Positions 1 through 10,005 are shown, counted from the stretch's first letter. The stretch: 64,000 nucleotides of DNA from Streptomyces albofaciens JCM 4342 (GCF_008634025.1 NZ_PDCM01000001.1:3132501-3196500), one strand, 5' to 3'. The notes: generated by a model from the letters alone, not told the origin. Numbers and translations are program-made.

Positions 1-251
1 GCCTGTACGGGATAGAGCACGAACTGGAACTCCCCGAGGCATGTACGGGCAACGCCTACACCGGCGAAGCCGAGCACGTGCCCGCCACGCTGCGCGACGC
101 CGCCGCGCTCTGGGAGGCCAGCCCCATCGCCCGCGAGGCCTTCGGCGGCGAGGTCGTCGAGCACTACCTCCACATGGCCCGCGTCGAACAGGACGCGTAC
201 GACGCCGCCGTCACGGACTGGGAGCGCTTCCGCTCCTTCGAGCGCATGTAA
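1..251 (+). CDS. Glutamine synthetase family protein, C-terminal fragment (GlnA4-like)
   Basis: Only the last 82 residues are inside the window; the reading frame enters at base 3 and ends at TAA 249-251. The visible part is the helical C-terminus of a type I glutamine synthetase-like enzyme: a GNAYTGEA stretch, then LWEASPIAREAFGGEVVEHYLHMARVE and a final tryptophan-rich helix. The catalytic regions lie outside. The aldehyde dehydrogenase 12 nt downstream and the SDR after it resemble the surroundings of S. coelicolor glnA4 (SCO1613), whose product glutamylates ethanolamine rather than ammonia. The family call is firm; the GlnA4 subtype rests on remembered gene order. Confidence 0.85.
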   Translation, partial: LYGIEHELELPEACTGNAYTGEAEHVPATLRDAAALWEASPIAREAFGGEVVEHYLHMARVEQDAYDAAVTDWERFRSFERM

Positions 252-263
252 GGAAGACCGCAC

Positions 264-1631
264 GTGTTGCAAGAGCTGCGCATCATCAACCCGGCGACGG
301 AGGAACTGGAAGCCGTCGTCCCCGTCACCACCCCCGCCGAGGTGGACGCCGCGGTCCGGCGGGCCGCCGCGGCACAGTGGACGTGGGCCGCGCTGCCGCC
401 CGGCGACCGGGCCCGCGTACTGCGGCGGTTCGCCGAGGTCGTACGGGACAACGTCCCGTCGCTCGCCCGGCTCGAACTGGCGGAGGCCGGGCATCCGCTG
501 GGCAACGCCGAGTGGGAGGCGAACAACGTCGTCGACCTGCTGAACTACGCCGCCGGGGGAGTGGAGCGGCTGACCGGTCAGCAGATCCCCGTCGCCGGCG
601 GTCTGAACATCACCGTTCAGGAGCCGCTGGGCGTCGTCGCCGTCATCGCGCCCTGGAACTTCCCGATGCCGATCGCCGCCTGGGGCACCGCCCCTGCGCT
701 CGCGGCCGGAAACGCCGTCCTCTTGAAGCCCGCCGAGACCACCCCGCTCACCGCCCTCCGGCTCGCCGAGTACGCGCTGGAGGCGGGCGTGCCCGAAGGC
801 CTCTTCCAGGTGCTGCCGGGCGAGGGCGCGGTGACCGGCAACGCCCTGGTCGAACACCCCGGTGTCGCCAAGGTCGTCTTCACCGGCTCCACCGCCACCG
901 GCCGCGCCATCGCCGCCACGTGCGCCGCGCAGACCAAGCGGCTCACCCTCGAACTCGGCGGCAAGAGCCCCAACATCGTCTTCGCCGACGCCGACATCGA
1001 GCGCGCCGCGGCCGCCGCCCCCGGCTCCTTCCTCGACAACACCGGCCAGGACTGCTGCGCCCGCAGCCGCATCCTGATCCAGCGCTCGGTCTACGACCGC
1101 TTCATGGAACTGCTGGAGCCCGCCGTGAAGTCCTTCGTCGCGGGCGACCCGGCCGACCCCACCACGCAGATGGGCCCGCTGATCTCCGCGGCCCAGCGCG
1201 AGCGCGTACGGTCGTACGTCTCCGAGGACGCGCCCGCCGCCATCCGCGGCGAGATCCCCAAGGGCAAGGGCTTCTGGTACCCGGCCACCGTCCTGGAGGG
1301 ACGGCCGGACGACCGTACCGCCGTGGAGGAGATCTTCGGCCCGGTCGCCGTCGTGATCCCCTTCGAGGACGAGGCCGACGCCATCCGGCTCGCCAACGCC
1401 ACCGACTACGGCCTGTCCGGTTCGATCTGGACCCGCGACGTGGGCCGCGCCCTGCGGGTGTCCGGCGCGGTCGCCGCCGGGAACCTCTCCGTCAACTCCC
1501 ACAGCAGCGTCCGCTACTGGACCCCGTTCGGCGGCTACAAACAGTCCGGGCTCGGCCGCGAACTGGGACCCGGCGCGCTCGCCGCCTTCACCGAGACCAA
1601 GAACATCTTCATCAGCACCGAGGAGAGCTAA
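264..1631 (+). CDS. NAD(P)-dependent aldehyde dehydrogenase
   Basis: A 455-residue cytosolic aldehyde dehydrogenase that oxidises an aldehyde to a carboxylate. The GTG start at 264 follows AAGGAAG. Family motifs are intact: PWNFP (130-134) and the cofactor loop FTGSTATGR (206-214), the general base Glu230 in LELGGKSPN, and the nucleophile Cys264 in GQDCC. It begins 12 nt after the glutamine synthetase gene and its stop abuts the start of the SDR, so the three are probably one operon. If the upstream gene is GlnA4-like, a likely substrate is the aldehyde made from gamma-glutamylethanolamide or a related glutamylated amine. That substrate is inferred. Confidence 0.93.
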   Translation: MLQELRIINPATEELEAVVPVTTPAEVDAAVRRAAAAQWTWAALPPGDRARVLRRFAEVVRDNVPSLARLELAEAGHPLGNAEWEANNVVDLLNYAAGGVERLTGQQIPVAGGLNITVQEPLGVVAVIAPWNFPMPIAAWGTAPALAAGNAVLLKPAETTPLTALRLAEYALEAGVPEGLFQVLPGEGAVTGNALVEHPGVAKVVFTGSTATGRAIAATCAAQTKRLTLELGGKSPNIVFADADIERAAAAAPGSFLDNTGQDCCARSRILIQRSVYDRFMELLEPAVKSFVAGDPADPTTQMGPLISAAQRERVRSYVSEDAPAAIRGEIPKGKGFWYPATVLEGRPDDRTAVEEIFGPVAVVIPFEDEADAIRLANATDYGLSGSIWTRDVGRALRVSGAVAAGNLSVNSHSSVRYWTPFGGYKQSGLGRELGPGALAAFTETKNIFISTEES

Positions 1632-2444
1632 GTGACCGACCAGACCCCCGCGGCCGCCGGCGCCGGCGAGTCCCCCGTGTGCCGCCGTCTCGTCGGCCGC
1701 ACCGCCGTCATCACCGGCGCCGGCAGCGGCATCGGCCTGGCCACCGCCCGCCGGCTGGCCTCCGAGGGCGCGAACGTGGTCTGCGCCGACATCGACGAGA
1801 AGGCGGGCAAGGCCGCCGCCGAGGAGGTCGGCGGCACCTTCGTCCAGGTGGACGTGACCGACTCCGACCAGGTCGAGGCGCTGTTCAAGACCGCGTACGA
1901 CACGTACGGCTCGGTGGACGTGGCCTTCAACAACGCCGGCATCTCGCCCGCCGACGACGACTCGATCCTCACCACCGGGCTGGACGCCTGGAAGCGCGTC
2001 CAGGAGGTCAACCTCACCTCCGTCTACCTGTGCTGCAAGCACGCGCTGCCCTACATGCAGCGCCAGGGCAAGGGCTCCATCATCAACACCGCGTCCTTCG
2101 TGGCCGTGATGGGCGCCGCCACCTCGCAGATCAGCTACACCGCCTCCAAGGGCGGCGTGCTGTCGATGTCCCGCGAGCTGGGTGTGCAGTTCGCCCGCGA
2201 GGGCATCCGGGTGAACGCGCTGTGCCCGGGGCCGGTGAACACGCCGCTGCTGAAGGAGCTGTTCGCCAAGGACCCGGAGCGCGCCGCGCGCCGCCTGGTG
2301 CACGTCCCCGTCGGCCGGTTCGCCGAGCCCGAGGAGATCGCCGCCGCGGTCGCCTTCCTCGCCAGCGACGACTCCTCCTTCGTGAACGCCGCGGAGTTCC
2401 TGGTGGACGGCGGTATCGCAGGGGCGTACGTCACACCCGTGTAG
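1632..2444 (+). CDS. SDR family oxidoreductase (3-oxoacyl-ACP reductase-like)
   Basis: A classical short-chain dehydrogenase/reductase of 270 residues. The nucleotide-binding motif TGAGSGIG is at 28-35, NNAG at 100-103, and the catalytic residues are Ser155, Tyr169 and Lys173 (YTASK). The extra N-terminal 20 residues are Ala/Pro-rich. GTG 1632 directly follows the TAA of the aldehyde dehydrogenase, so translation is probably coupled. The C-terminus (LVDGGIAGAYV) is typical. It probably oxidises or reduces an alcohol/carbonyl intermediate in the same amine-degradation route; the true substrate cannot be read from the sequence. Confidence 0.92.
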   Translation: MTDQTPAAAGAGESPVCRRLVGRTAVITGAGSGIGLATARRLASEGANVVCADIDEKAGKAAAEEVGGTFVQVDVTDSDQVEALFKTAYDTYGSVDVAFNNAGISPADDDSILTTGLDAWKRVQEVNLTSVYLCCKHALPYMQRQGKGSIINTASFVAVMGAATSQISYTASKGGVLSMSRELGVQFAREGIRVNALCPGPVNTPLLKELFAKDPERAARRLVHVPVGRFAEPEEIAAAVAFLASDDSSFVNAAEFLVDGGIAGAYVTPV

Positions 2445-2572
2445 GCCACAGCCTTCTTCACGGATACAGTCCGAAGATCACCGACGGGACCGGTGCCCCG
2501 GCGCGCCGGTCCCGTGGGCCACTGTCCGCAGGAACGTCAAAGCCGACCTTCCGCCCCTATCACCGGAGAACC

Positions 2573-3874
<1,302 letters not shown>

Positions 3875-3892
3875 CCCGCCCGGAGGGCCGCG

Positions 3893-5110
3893 CTACAGGA
3901 AGGTGCGGCCCTCCCCGCGGTACGTCGGCACCGTCGCCACCACCCGGTCGCCCCCGACCAGGTGCAGCTCCGCGAACCGCTCGCACAGCTCACCGGCCTT
4001 CGCGTGCCGGAACCACACCTTGTCGCCGAGCAGCAGCCCGTCGGCGGCCGGCCCCAGCAGCGGCGTCTGCACCTCGCCCGCCTCCTCCTGCGGGTCGTAG
4101 CGCAGCCCCTCCGGCAGATACGGCACCGGCGACCGGTCCCGCCCCGCGACGCCCGACGCCGGATACCCGCCGCCCAGCACGGTCACGACACCCGGCCCCG
4201 GCCGCCGCACCACCGGCTGCGCGAACAGCGCCGCCGGACGCCCCGTGAACGACCGGTAGTTGTCGAACAGCCGCGGCACATACAGACCCGACCCCGCCGC
4301 GATCTCGGTCACCGCGGCCTCCGCCGCCGTGTGCTGCACGCTGCCCGTGCCGCCGCCGTTGACGAACTCCAGGTCCGGCGCCGCCTCCCGGACCGCGCGC
4401 ACGACCTCCCACCGCCGCCGCGCCAGATCCCGGCGCGCCGCCGCCTGCACCGCCCGTACGGCACGGGAGCGCAGCGGATGCCCGGCGACCGCGTCGCCCA
4501 CCCCCGCCACATGCCCCTCGTACGCCATCAGGCCGGCCACCCGGAAACCCGGACGGCGCGTCACCGCGCGGGCCAGCGCGGCCACCTGCTCGGGACGGGC
4601 CATCGGCGACCGGCGCGCGCCGATCCGCACCCGCCCGCCCAGCGGCCGGTACGCGGTGTCCCACTCCAGACACACCCGGACCTCCTCGCCGCCTCCCGCG
4701 GGCCGGGCGGCGTCGATCAGCTCCAACTGCGCCGCATCGTCGACCATCACCGTCACCGCCGCCGCCAGCTTCGGATCGGCGGCCAGCTCGGCGAAGCCCG
4801 CCCGGTCCGCCGACGGATACGCCAGCAGCACGTCCTCGATCCCGGACCGGGCCAGCCACAGCGACTCCGCCAGCGTGTAGCTCATGACACCCGCGAAACC
4901 GTCCCGGGCCAGCGCCCGTTCCAGCAGGGCCCGGCAGCGCACCGACTTGCTCGCCACCCGCAGCGGTTTGCCCTGCGCGCGCCGCACCAGGTCCGCGGCG
5001 TTCGCGTCGAAGGCGTCGAGGTCCACGAGCGCCAGCGGCGCGTCGAGATGCGCGGTGGCCCGGTCGTAACGGGCCCGGTCGGCAGCCGTGTCGCACGTAT
5101 ACGGGGACAT
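3893..5110 (-). CDS. PLP-dependent alanine racemase / D-threonine aldolase fold enzyme
   Basis: A 405-residue protein with the N-terminal TIM-barrel of the alanine racemase superfamily. The PLP lysine is expected in the segment LRVASKSVRC, which follows the usual pattern pALVDLDAFDANAADL. LMAYEGHVAG, FVNGGGTGS and VTVLGGGYPAS match the D-threonine aldolase/D-serine dehydratase-like branch more than true alanine racemases, as does the C-terminal metal-ligand-like FRHAKAGE. It probably acts on a D- or L-amino acid. ATG 5110 gives the full N-terminus. It is divergent from the next plus-strand gene. Confidence 0.82.
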   Translation of the reverse strand: MSPYTCDTAADRARYDRATAHLDAPLALVDLDAFDANAADLVRRAQGKPLRVASKSVRCRALLERALARDGFAGVMSYTLAESLWLARSGIEDVLLAYPSADRAGFAELAADPKLAAAVTVMVDDAAQLELIDAARPAGGGEEVRVCLEWDTAYRPLGGRVRIGARRSPMARPEQVAALARAVTRRPGFRVAGLMAYEGHVAGVGDAVAGHPLRSRAVRAVQAAARRDLARRRWEVVRAVREAAPDLEFVNGGGTGSVQHTAAEAAVTEIAAGSGLYVPRLFDNYRSFTGRPAALFAQPVVRRPGPGVVTVLGGGYPASGVAGRDRSPVPYLPEGLRYDPQEEAGEVQTPLLGPAADGLLLGDKVWFRHAKAGELCERFAELHLVGGDRVVATVPTYRGEGRTFL

Positions 5111-5336
5111 GGCCGCAGCCTGCCAGAACGCCACACGGGTGGGTAGGGGGAGAGAACACGACAGACCGGACGCCGGAGCGCCGGGGGAGGACGGACGGGT
5201 TGGAGCACCGGCGGCGGCAGCCCGTAGAGTGAGCGGGCGCCGCAACCAGCAGGTCAGCGGCGTGATGTCCGGATACGAACCACCCTGCCCCGATTGCCGG
5301 CCGGGCCGGGGACCAGGGGCGCGAGGGGGAGCGCGG
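5111..5336. promoter_or_regulatory. Divergent intergenic region with candidate -10 for the mycosin operon
   Basis: The 226 bp between the racemase-fold gene (minus) and the membrane-protein gene (plus) must hold both promoters. A plus-strand TAGAGT at 5225-5230 in the context CCCGTAGAGTGAG fits a TANNNT -10 box. No clear operator palindrome was seen. Confidence 0.4.
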
Positions 5337-6575
5337 GTGAGCACCGAAGCCGATTTCGCCGACGCGCATCGCCTTCCCCGCACCCCGCCCCCGCAGGTAC
5401 CGGCGCCGCCCGCCGAGGATCCGCGGACGGCCGTGCTGCGCCCCGTCCCGCCGGAACGGCCCGCGAAGTCCGGCCCGGTCCCGCCCGCCGCGCCGACGGG
5501 CCCGGCCGCGGCGGCAGGCGGCCCGCCGGAGAACATCCCGCCCCGCCCCGCCCACGCACCGGCAACGCCACACCCGGACAAGCCGTCCGTCCCGCCCCAG
5601 GCCGCGACGGACCGTTCCGCCGCGCCCCGCGACACCGCGGCCTTCCACCTCGCCAACAGCGGAGCGCTCTGGGACGGCGACCCGCAGCCCCCCGGCGCCG
5701 CGCGCCCGGAAGACCACACCGCGCCCGAGGACCTGCCGCCCCCCACCGGCCGCCCCCTCACCGGCCCGCTCGTGCCCCCGCCCCCCGCCGCCCCGCCGGA
5801 CGCCGCCCCGGCCCCGCACCGCTCCGTGCGGCGCACCGCCCTGGCCGCCGCCGGACTGGTGCTCGGCGTCGGCCTCGTGGCGGGCGCCGCCGCGGGCAGC
5901 TGGCTCGCCGGCGACGCCGACGGCAGCCCCGCCGCCGAAGCGGTCTTCGCGCACGGCCGCGAGGCCTGGCACAGCGCCCCGGTCGACACGCTCTTCCCCC
6001 GCACCCTGAACGGCCTGGGCACCGGCCCCGGCGGCGCGGACCGCACCTGGACCCGCATCGCCGTCGCGCCCGACAGCGGCTGCGCGGGCGCCTTCGACCC
6101 GCTGCTGAGCAAAGCGCTCGCCCCGGTCGGCTGCGACCGCCTGGTGCGCGCCACCTACGTCGACGCCACCCGCACCAGCGTCATCACCGTCGGCGCCGTC
6201 TCCACCAAGGCCGACCGCACCGGCATGGCGGACCTGCGGCGCCGCTTCGCCAACGAGCACCTGGACACCCGTACGGACCTGATGCCCCGCCCGTACGCCG
6301 CCAAGGGCACCCCCGCCGCGGACTTCGGGCCCGCCCAGCGCGCCAGCTGGAGCATCCGCGTCCTCGACGACCTGCCCGTGGTCGTCTACGGCGTCTCCGG
6401 CTTCGCCGACGGCCGTACGGTCGACGACCCGCAGCCCGCCGCCGAGGCCACCCGTCCCGGCGCCACCACCGCCCCCGCCGAAGCCGGGCTCGGCCATGAC
6501 GCGAAAGCCGTCGCCGACCGCATCGAGCAGACCTTCCGCAAGCAGGCCGCCAAGGGAACCACGGAGCCGCAATGA
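5337..6575 (+). CDS. Proline-rich single-pass membrane protein, co-translated with mycosin
   Basis: No family was recognised. From GTG 5337, preceded by GAGGGGGA at good spacing, the protein has 412 residues. It has a long Pro/Ala-rich cytoplasmic arm, one membrane helix (RTALAAAGLVLGVGLVAGAA) and an extracellular domain with two cysteines, ending in a helical Lys-rich tail. An in-frame ATG at 5264 would add a CPDC motif but lacks a ribosome site. Its TGA overlaps the mycosin ATG (ATGA at 6572), so the two proteins are made together. A role as partner, substrate or anchor of the protease is inferred from this coupling only. Confidence 0.75.
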   Translation: MSTEADFADAHRLPRTPPPQVPAPPAEDPRTAVLRPVPPERPAKSGPVPPAAPTGPAAAAGGPPENIPPRPAHAPATPHPDKPSVPPQAATDRSAAPRDTAAFHLANSGALWDGDPQPPGAARPEDHTAPEDLPPPTGRPLTGPLVPPPPAAPPDAAPAPHRSVRRTALAAAGLVLGVGLVAGAAAGSWLAGDADGSPAAEAVFAHGREAWHSAPVDTLFPRTLNGLGTGPGGADRTWTRIAVAPDSGCAGAFDPLLSKALAPVGCDRLVRATYVDATRTSVITVGAVSTKADRTGMADLRRRFANEHLDTRTDLMPRPYAAKGTPAADFGPAQRASWSIRVLDDLPVVVYGVSGFADGRTVDDPQPAAEATRPGATTAPAEAGLGHDAKAVADRIEQTFRKQAAKGTTEPQ

Positions 6576-7732
6576 CCAGGAGGACCCTGCCGCGCGCCGC
6601 CGGCGTCGCACTGTCCGCCGCCGCGCTGACCGTGCTGCCCGCGCTGCCCGCCCACGCCGACGGCATACGGGCCCAGGAATGGGCCCTGAAGGCCATGAAC
6701 GCGCAGGACGCCTGGGAGACCACCAAGGGCGAGGGCATCACCGTCGCCGTCCTGGACACCGGCGTCGACGCGAGCCACCCCGACCTCCAGGGCCAGGTGC
6801 TGCCCGCCAACGACCTGGTCGGCTTCGGCGCGAGCCCCGGCGAGAAGGCGTGGGCGGAGCACGGCACCGCGATGTCCGGCATCATCGCGGGCCACGGCCA
6901 CGGCACCGACCGGGCCGACGGTGTGATCGGCGTGGCACCGGAGGCGAAGATCCTGCCGGTCCGGGTGATCCTCGAAGACAGCGACCCGGAACGCAAACGC
7001 GCCCGCGCCGAACGCGCGGGCGCCCTCGCCGACGGCATCCGCTGGGCCACCGACCACGGCGCCGACGTGATCAACCTGTCCCTCGGCGACGACAGCAGCT
7101 CCGCGCACCCCGAGCCCCGCGAGGACGCCGCCATCCAGTACGCGCTGAGCAAGGGCGTCCCCGTCATCGCCTCGGCCGGCAACGGCGGCAAGGACGGCGA
7201 CCACGTCTCCTACCCCGCCGCCTACCCCGGCGTGATCGCCGTGACCGCCGTCGACCAGTGGGGCTCCCGCGCCAACTTCTCCACCCGCCGCTGGTACGCC
7301 ACGGTCTGCGCGCCCGGCGTCGGCGTGGTCATCGCCAACCCGGACCGCAAGTACTACGAGGGCTGGGGCACCAGCGCCGCGTCCGCCTTCGTCTCCGGCG
7401 CGGTGGCCCTGATCCGCGCCGCCCACCCCGACCTGAGCCCCGCCCAGATCAAGCGGCTCCTCACCGACACCGCCCAGGACGCACCGGAAGGCGGCCGCAA
7501 CGACGAACTGGGCGCGGGCATGGTCGACCCGGCCGCCGCGATAGAAGAGGGCAACACCCTCAAGCCGGTCCCCCAGAAGCCCGAAGCCGCCGCCTACACG
7601 AAGCGTTACTTCGGCACCGGCCCCACGGCCGAACCGCCCACCGACGACTCCACCTGGCTCCCGTGGACGGCGACGATCGCGGGCCTCGCCCTGATCACGG
7701 CGTCGGCGATCTTCTGGCGTAAGCGGACCTGA
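6572..7732 (+). CDS. Type VII secretion-associated S8 serine protease (mycosin)
   Basis: A 386-residue subtilisin-family protease with mycosin architecture: signal peptide (1-29, cleavage after AHA), catalytic Asp62 (VLDTGVD), His97 (EHGTAMSG), oxyanion Asn204 (SAGNGG), nucleophile Ser268 (GTSAAS), a disordered linker, and a C-terminal membrane helix followed by RKRT (about 358-386). The protease domain therefore faces outside, anchored in the membrane. No EccB/C/D/E or WXG100 gene lies nearby, so this is an orphan mycosin working with the co-translated upstream protein. All catalytic residues are present. Confidence 0.93.
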   Translation: MTRRTLPRAAGVALSAAALTVLPALPAHADGIRAQEWALKAMNAQDAWETTKGEGITVAVLDTGVDASHPDLQGQVLPANDLVGFGASPGEKAWAEHGTAMSGIIAGHGHGTDRADGVIGVAPEAKILPVRVILEDSDPERKRARAERAGALADGIRWATDHGADVINLSLGDDSSSAHPEPREDAAIQYALSKGVPVIASAGNGGKDGDHVSYPAAYPGVIAVTAVDQWGSRANFSTRRWYATVCAPGVGVVIANPDRKYYEGWGTSAASAFVSGAVALIRAAHPDLSPAQIKRLLTDTAQDAPEGGRNDELGAGMVDPAAAIEEGNTLKPVPQKPEAAAYTKRYFGTGPTAEPPTDDSTWLPWTATIAGLALITASAIFWRKRT

Positions 7733-7917
7733 CAGAAGCCGCAGCCGTACGACACGGAAACCGACGCACGAACCGCACCCGTCCCAGCCCACACGGCGCC
7801 GCACCAAGCCACCCACAGCACACCCCACCCCCTCCCTCCCCACCCTTCCCACGGAAGGGGGCGGGCCGGAGCGGCCTGCCGCGCAGGCCCGCCCCCGAAC
7901 CTGACAGCCCCGCGCAG

Positions 7918-8218
7918 CGGCCACAGCCCGCCGCAGGCGCGAACGGCGGGGCAGCGGAAAGCGGACCGGACCGACGAGCCGGACATCCGCGCCCAGAGGG
8001 CGCTCCGCAGCGGCCACAGCCCGCCGCAGGCGCGAACGGCGGGGTACCTGAAAGCGCACGGTCACCGACGACCCGAGAAGCCCGCCGCAGGCGCGAAACG
8101 GCGGAGAACCCGAAAGCGCACGGTCACCGACGACCCGACAAGCCCGCCGCAGGCGACCGCCCCGCCGCAGGCGCGAAACGGCGGGGTACCCGAAAGCGGA
8201 CCGGACCGACCGGCCCGA
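7918..8218. repeat. Tandem array of hairpin repeats (CCCGCCG-loop-CGGCGGG)
   Basis: Five copies of a short inverted repeat with arms CCCGCCG and CGGCGGG and the conserved loop CAGGCGCGAA(A) lie at 7927-7950, 8020-8043, 8081-8104, 8143-8156 (truncated) and 8161-8185. They are separated by related spacers: AAAGCGCACGGTCACCGACG occurs at 8051 and 8113, exactly 62 bp apart, and GCGGACCGGACCGAC near 7960 and 8196. The array sits between two co-directional genes. Confidence 0.85.
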
Positions 8219-8243
8219 AACCCGGGCCCAAAGGGCCCACCGC

Positions 8244-8249
8244 TAGGCT
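8244..8249 (+). promoter_or_regulatory. Putative -10 box of a leaderless SseB-family gene
   Basis: TAGGCT fits TANNNT and ends 7 nt before the GTG at 8257, the spacing expected if transcription starts at the start codon. No ribosome-binding site precedes the GTG, which supports leaderless translation. Confidence 0.5.
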
Positions 8250-8256
8250 CGGCACC

Positions 8257-8991
8257 GTGCTCAAGAACATCCCCACCTCGGACTTCTCCGACGACGACGG
8301 TTCCGCCGACCCGGAACTGGCCGCCGCGCTGGCGGACCACGCGGCCGCCCCCACCGCCGACACCGAGAACCGGCTCCTCCCGCTGCTGAGCCGGGCCCGG
8401 CTCCTCGTACCGGTCGTAGCCGTCCTCGGCGAGGTGGAGACCGGCCCGGACGGCCTCAAGCGGGAGAAGACGAGCGACATGGCGGTGCCGACGCTCCAGG
8501 CCCCCGACGGCCGCCGCGCCCTGCCCGCCTTCACGTCGATGGAGACGCTGCACCGCTGGCGCCCGGACGCCCGCCCGGTGGCCGTGCCGCTGCGGCAGGC
8601 GCTGCTCGCCGCCGCGCACGAGAAGGCGGACACCGTCGTGATCGACCTGGCGGGCCCGGCGACGTACCAGCTCACCGGGGCCGCGCTGCGCGCCCTCGCG
8701 GAGGGCCGGGAGAGCACCGACCCGCGCGCCGACCCGGCCGTCGCCGACGCGCTGCGCGCCCTGCTGGACGCCGAGCCGGATGTGCTGGCCGCCCGCCTGG
8801 ACCCCTCGGCGGAGGCCGACGCGACCCTGTCCCTCGGGCTGGCCCCGGACGCCACGCCCGCCGCCGTCGCCCAGCGCCTGGCCCCCGCGCTGGCCGCCGA
8901 CGAGACCCTGCGCTCCCGGCTCATCCGGGGCCTCGACCTGGCCCTGCTGCCGCCGGGCACGGACACCACCGGGGCGTTCTTCACCCGCTGA
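8257..8991 (+). CDS. SseB family protein
   Basis: A 244-residue soluble protein with the SseB N-terminal domain common in Streptomyces. The pattern is ENRLLPLLSRARLLVPVVAV, then MAVPTLQAPDGRRALPAFTSMETLHRW, then HEKADTVVIDLAGP. It has an acidic N-terminus and no signal peptide or membrane helix. The biochemical role of stand-alone SseB proteins is unknown. The gene stands alone behind its own leaderless-type promoter, downstream of the hairpin array. Confidence 0.85.
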   Translation: MLKNIPTSDFSDDDGSADPELAAALADHAAAPTADTENRLLPLLSRARLLVPVVAVLGEVETGPDGLKREKTSDMAVPTLQAPDGRRALPAFTSMETLHRWRPDARPVAVPLRQALLAAAHEKADTVVIDLAGPATYQLTGAALRALAEGRESTDPRADPAVADALRALLDAEPDVLAARLDPSAEADATLSLGLAPDATPAAVAQRLAPALAADETLRSRLIRGLDLALLPPGTDTTGAFFTR

Positions 8992-8996
8992 TCGCC

Positions 8997-9075
8997 GGCC
9001 TCGGACCCCGGACCCGGACCCCGGCCTCGGACCCCGGACCCGGGCCTCGGTCCCCGGCCCCAGACCCCGGCCCCC
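8997..9075. repeat. GC-rich 26-bp imperfect tandem repeat
   Basis: GGCCTCGGACCCCGGACCCGG occurs at 8997 and again at 9023, and a degenerate third copy follows from about 9043. It lies right after the SseB-family stop codon and may be a degenerate spacer or part of a termination region. Confidence 0.7.
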
Positions 9076-9158
9076 GCGCGCACCGCCCTCAACAGGCGGA
9101 ACTCCTCCCCCCGCCGCACAATGCGAAGGAGAGCACAAGATCCGGGCGAGGAGGCCCC

Positions 9159-9887
9159 ATGGAGACGACAACGGAGACCCGCACGGTCGTATCCGAGTTC
9201 CTCGGCACGCTGCTCCTGGTGTTCTTCGCCGTCGGCTCCGCGGTGCTGGCCGGCGAGTACATCGGAACCTTCGGCATCGCCCTGGCGTTCGGCTTCACCC
9301 TGCTGGCCCTGGCGTACGCGATCGGCCCGATCTCGGGCAGTCACGTCAACCCGGCGGTGACGCTCGGCATGCTGCTGGCGCACCGCATCACACCCCGTAC
9401 GGCGATCGAGTACTGGATCGCCCAGCTGCTGGGCGGCATCGTCGGCGCCGCGCTGCTGTTCCTGGTCGCCAAGCAGGTGCCGGGCCTGAAGACCGACGAG
9501 GCCTTCGGGTCCAACGGCTGGGCCGACCGCTCGGCCGTGCACATCAATCTCGGCGGCGCCTTCGTGGCCGAGATCGTGCTGACGTTCCTGCTGGTGTTCG
9601 TGGTGCTGGCGGTCACGCACCGGGTGGCGGTGGTCGGCTTCGACGGCCTGCCGATCGGCCTGGCGCTGGCGACCGTGCACCTCGTCGGCATCCCGCTCAC
9701 CGGTACGTCGGTGAACCCGGCGCGCAGCATCGGCCCGGCCCTGTTCGCGGGCGGCGGCGCGCTGTCGCAGCTGTGGCTGTTCATCGTGGCGCCGCTGATC
9801 GGCGGCGCGCTGGCCGCGGTGGTGCACCAGGTCACCCACCCGCCGAACGAGCCCAAGCTGGTCGCGGACGAACGCTCCGCGACGTGA
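9159..9887 (+). CDS. Aquaporin Z-type water channel
   Basis: A 242-residue MIP-family channel with six membrane helices. Both half-helix motifs are intact: SHVNPAVT and SVNPARS. The histidine in HLVGIPLTGTSVNPARS and the arginine after the second NPA match the narrow water-selective filter of AqpZ rather than a glycerol channel. It would allow rapid water flow in osmotic shifts. ATG 9159 is the only sensible start, after GAGGAGG-like bases. The gene is monocistronic and ends before a strong hairpin. Confidence 0.92.
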   Translation: METTTETRTVVSEFLGTLLLVFFAVGSAVLAGEYIGTFGIALAFGFTLLALAYAIGPISGSHVNPAVTLGMLLAHRITPRTAIEYWIAQLLGGIVGAALLFLVAKQVPGLKTDEAFGSNGWADRSAVHINLGGAFVAEIVLTFLLVFVVLAVTHRVAVVGFDGLPIGLALATVHLVGIPLTGTSVNPARSIGPALFAGGGALSQLWLFIVAPLIGGALAAVVHQVTHPPNEPKLVADERSAT

Positions 9888-9925
9888 CGGCACCGTAGCG
9901 ACGTAACCGTAACGTCCCCGTACGA

Positions 9926-9968
9926 CGAGGAGGCCGCCCCGGCACCATGGCCGGGCGCGGCCTCCTCG
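9926..9968. terminator. Bidirectional hairpin terminator
   Basis: A perfect 12-bp stem, CGAGGAGGCCGC (9926-9937) with GCGGCCTCCTCG (9957-9968), encloses a second small stem. It lies between the convergent aquaporin and DUF1844 genes and could end transcription from both sides. No T-run follows, as is usual in Streptomyces. Confidence 0.75.
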
Positions 9969-10005
9969 TGTCTGGGCGCGCGAGGTGCGCCCGGCGCGGC
10001 CGGTG

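Larger units (their letters stand above)
7733..8256. other. 524-bp intergenic region without a gene
   Basis: No convincing coding sequence was found on either strand. The left part is C-rich and featureless. From 7915 onward it consists of degenerate tandem copies of a hairpin repeat, annotated separately, followed by a putative leaderless promoter for the SseB-like gene. Confidence 0.7.

Noticed and set aside
5264..5336. ATG 5264 as start of the mycosin partner, adding a CPDC motif.
   Set aside because: No ribosome site upstream, while GTG 5337 has GAGGGGGA at good spacing; kept as an alternative only.
7918..8218. CRISPR array at the hairpin repeats.
   Set aside because: Unit spacing is irregular, spacers are themselves related, and no cas genes are present.
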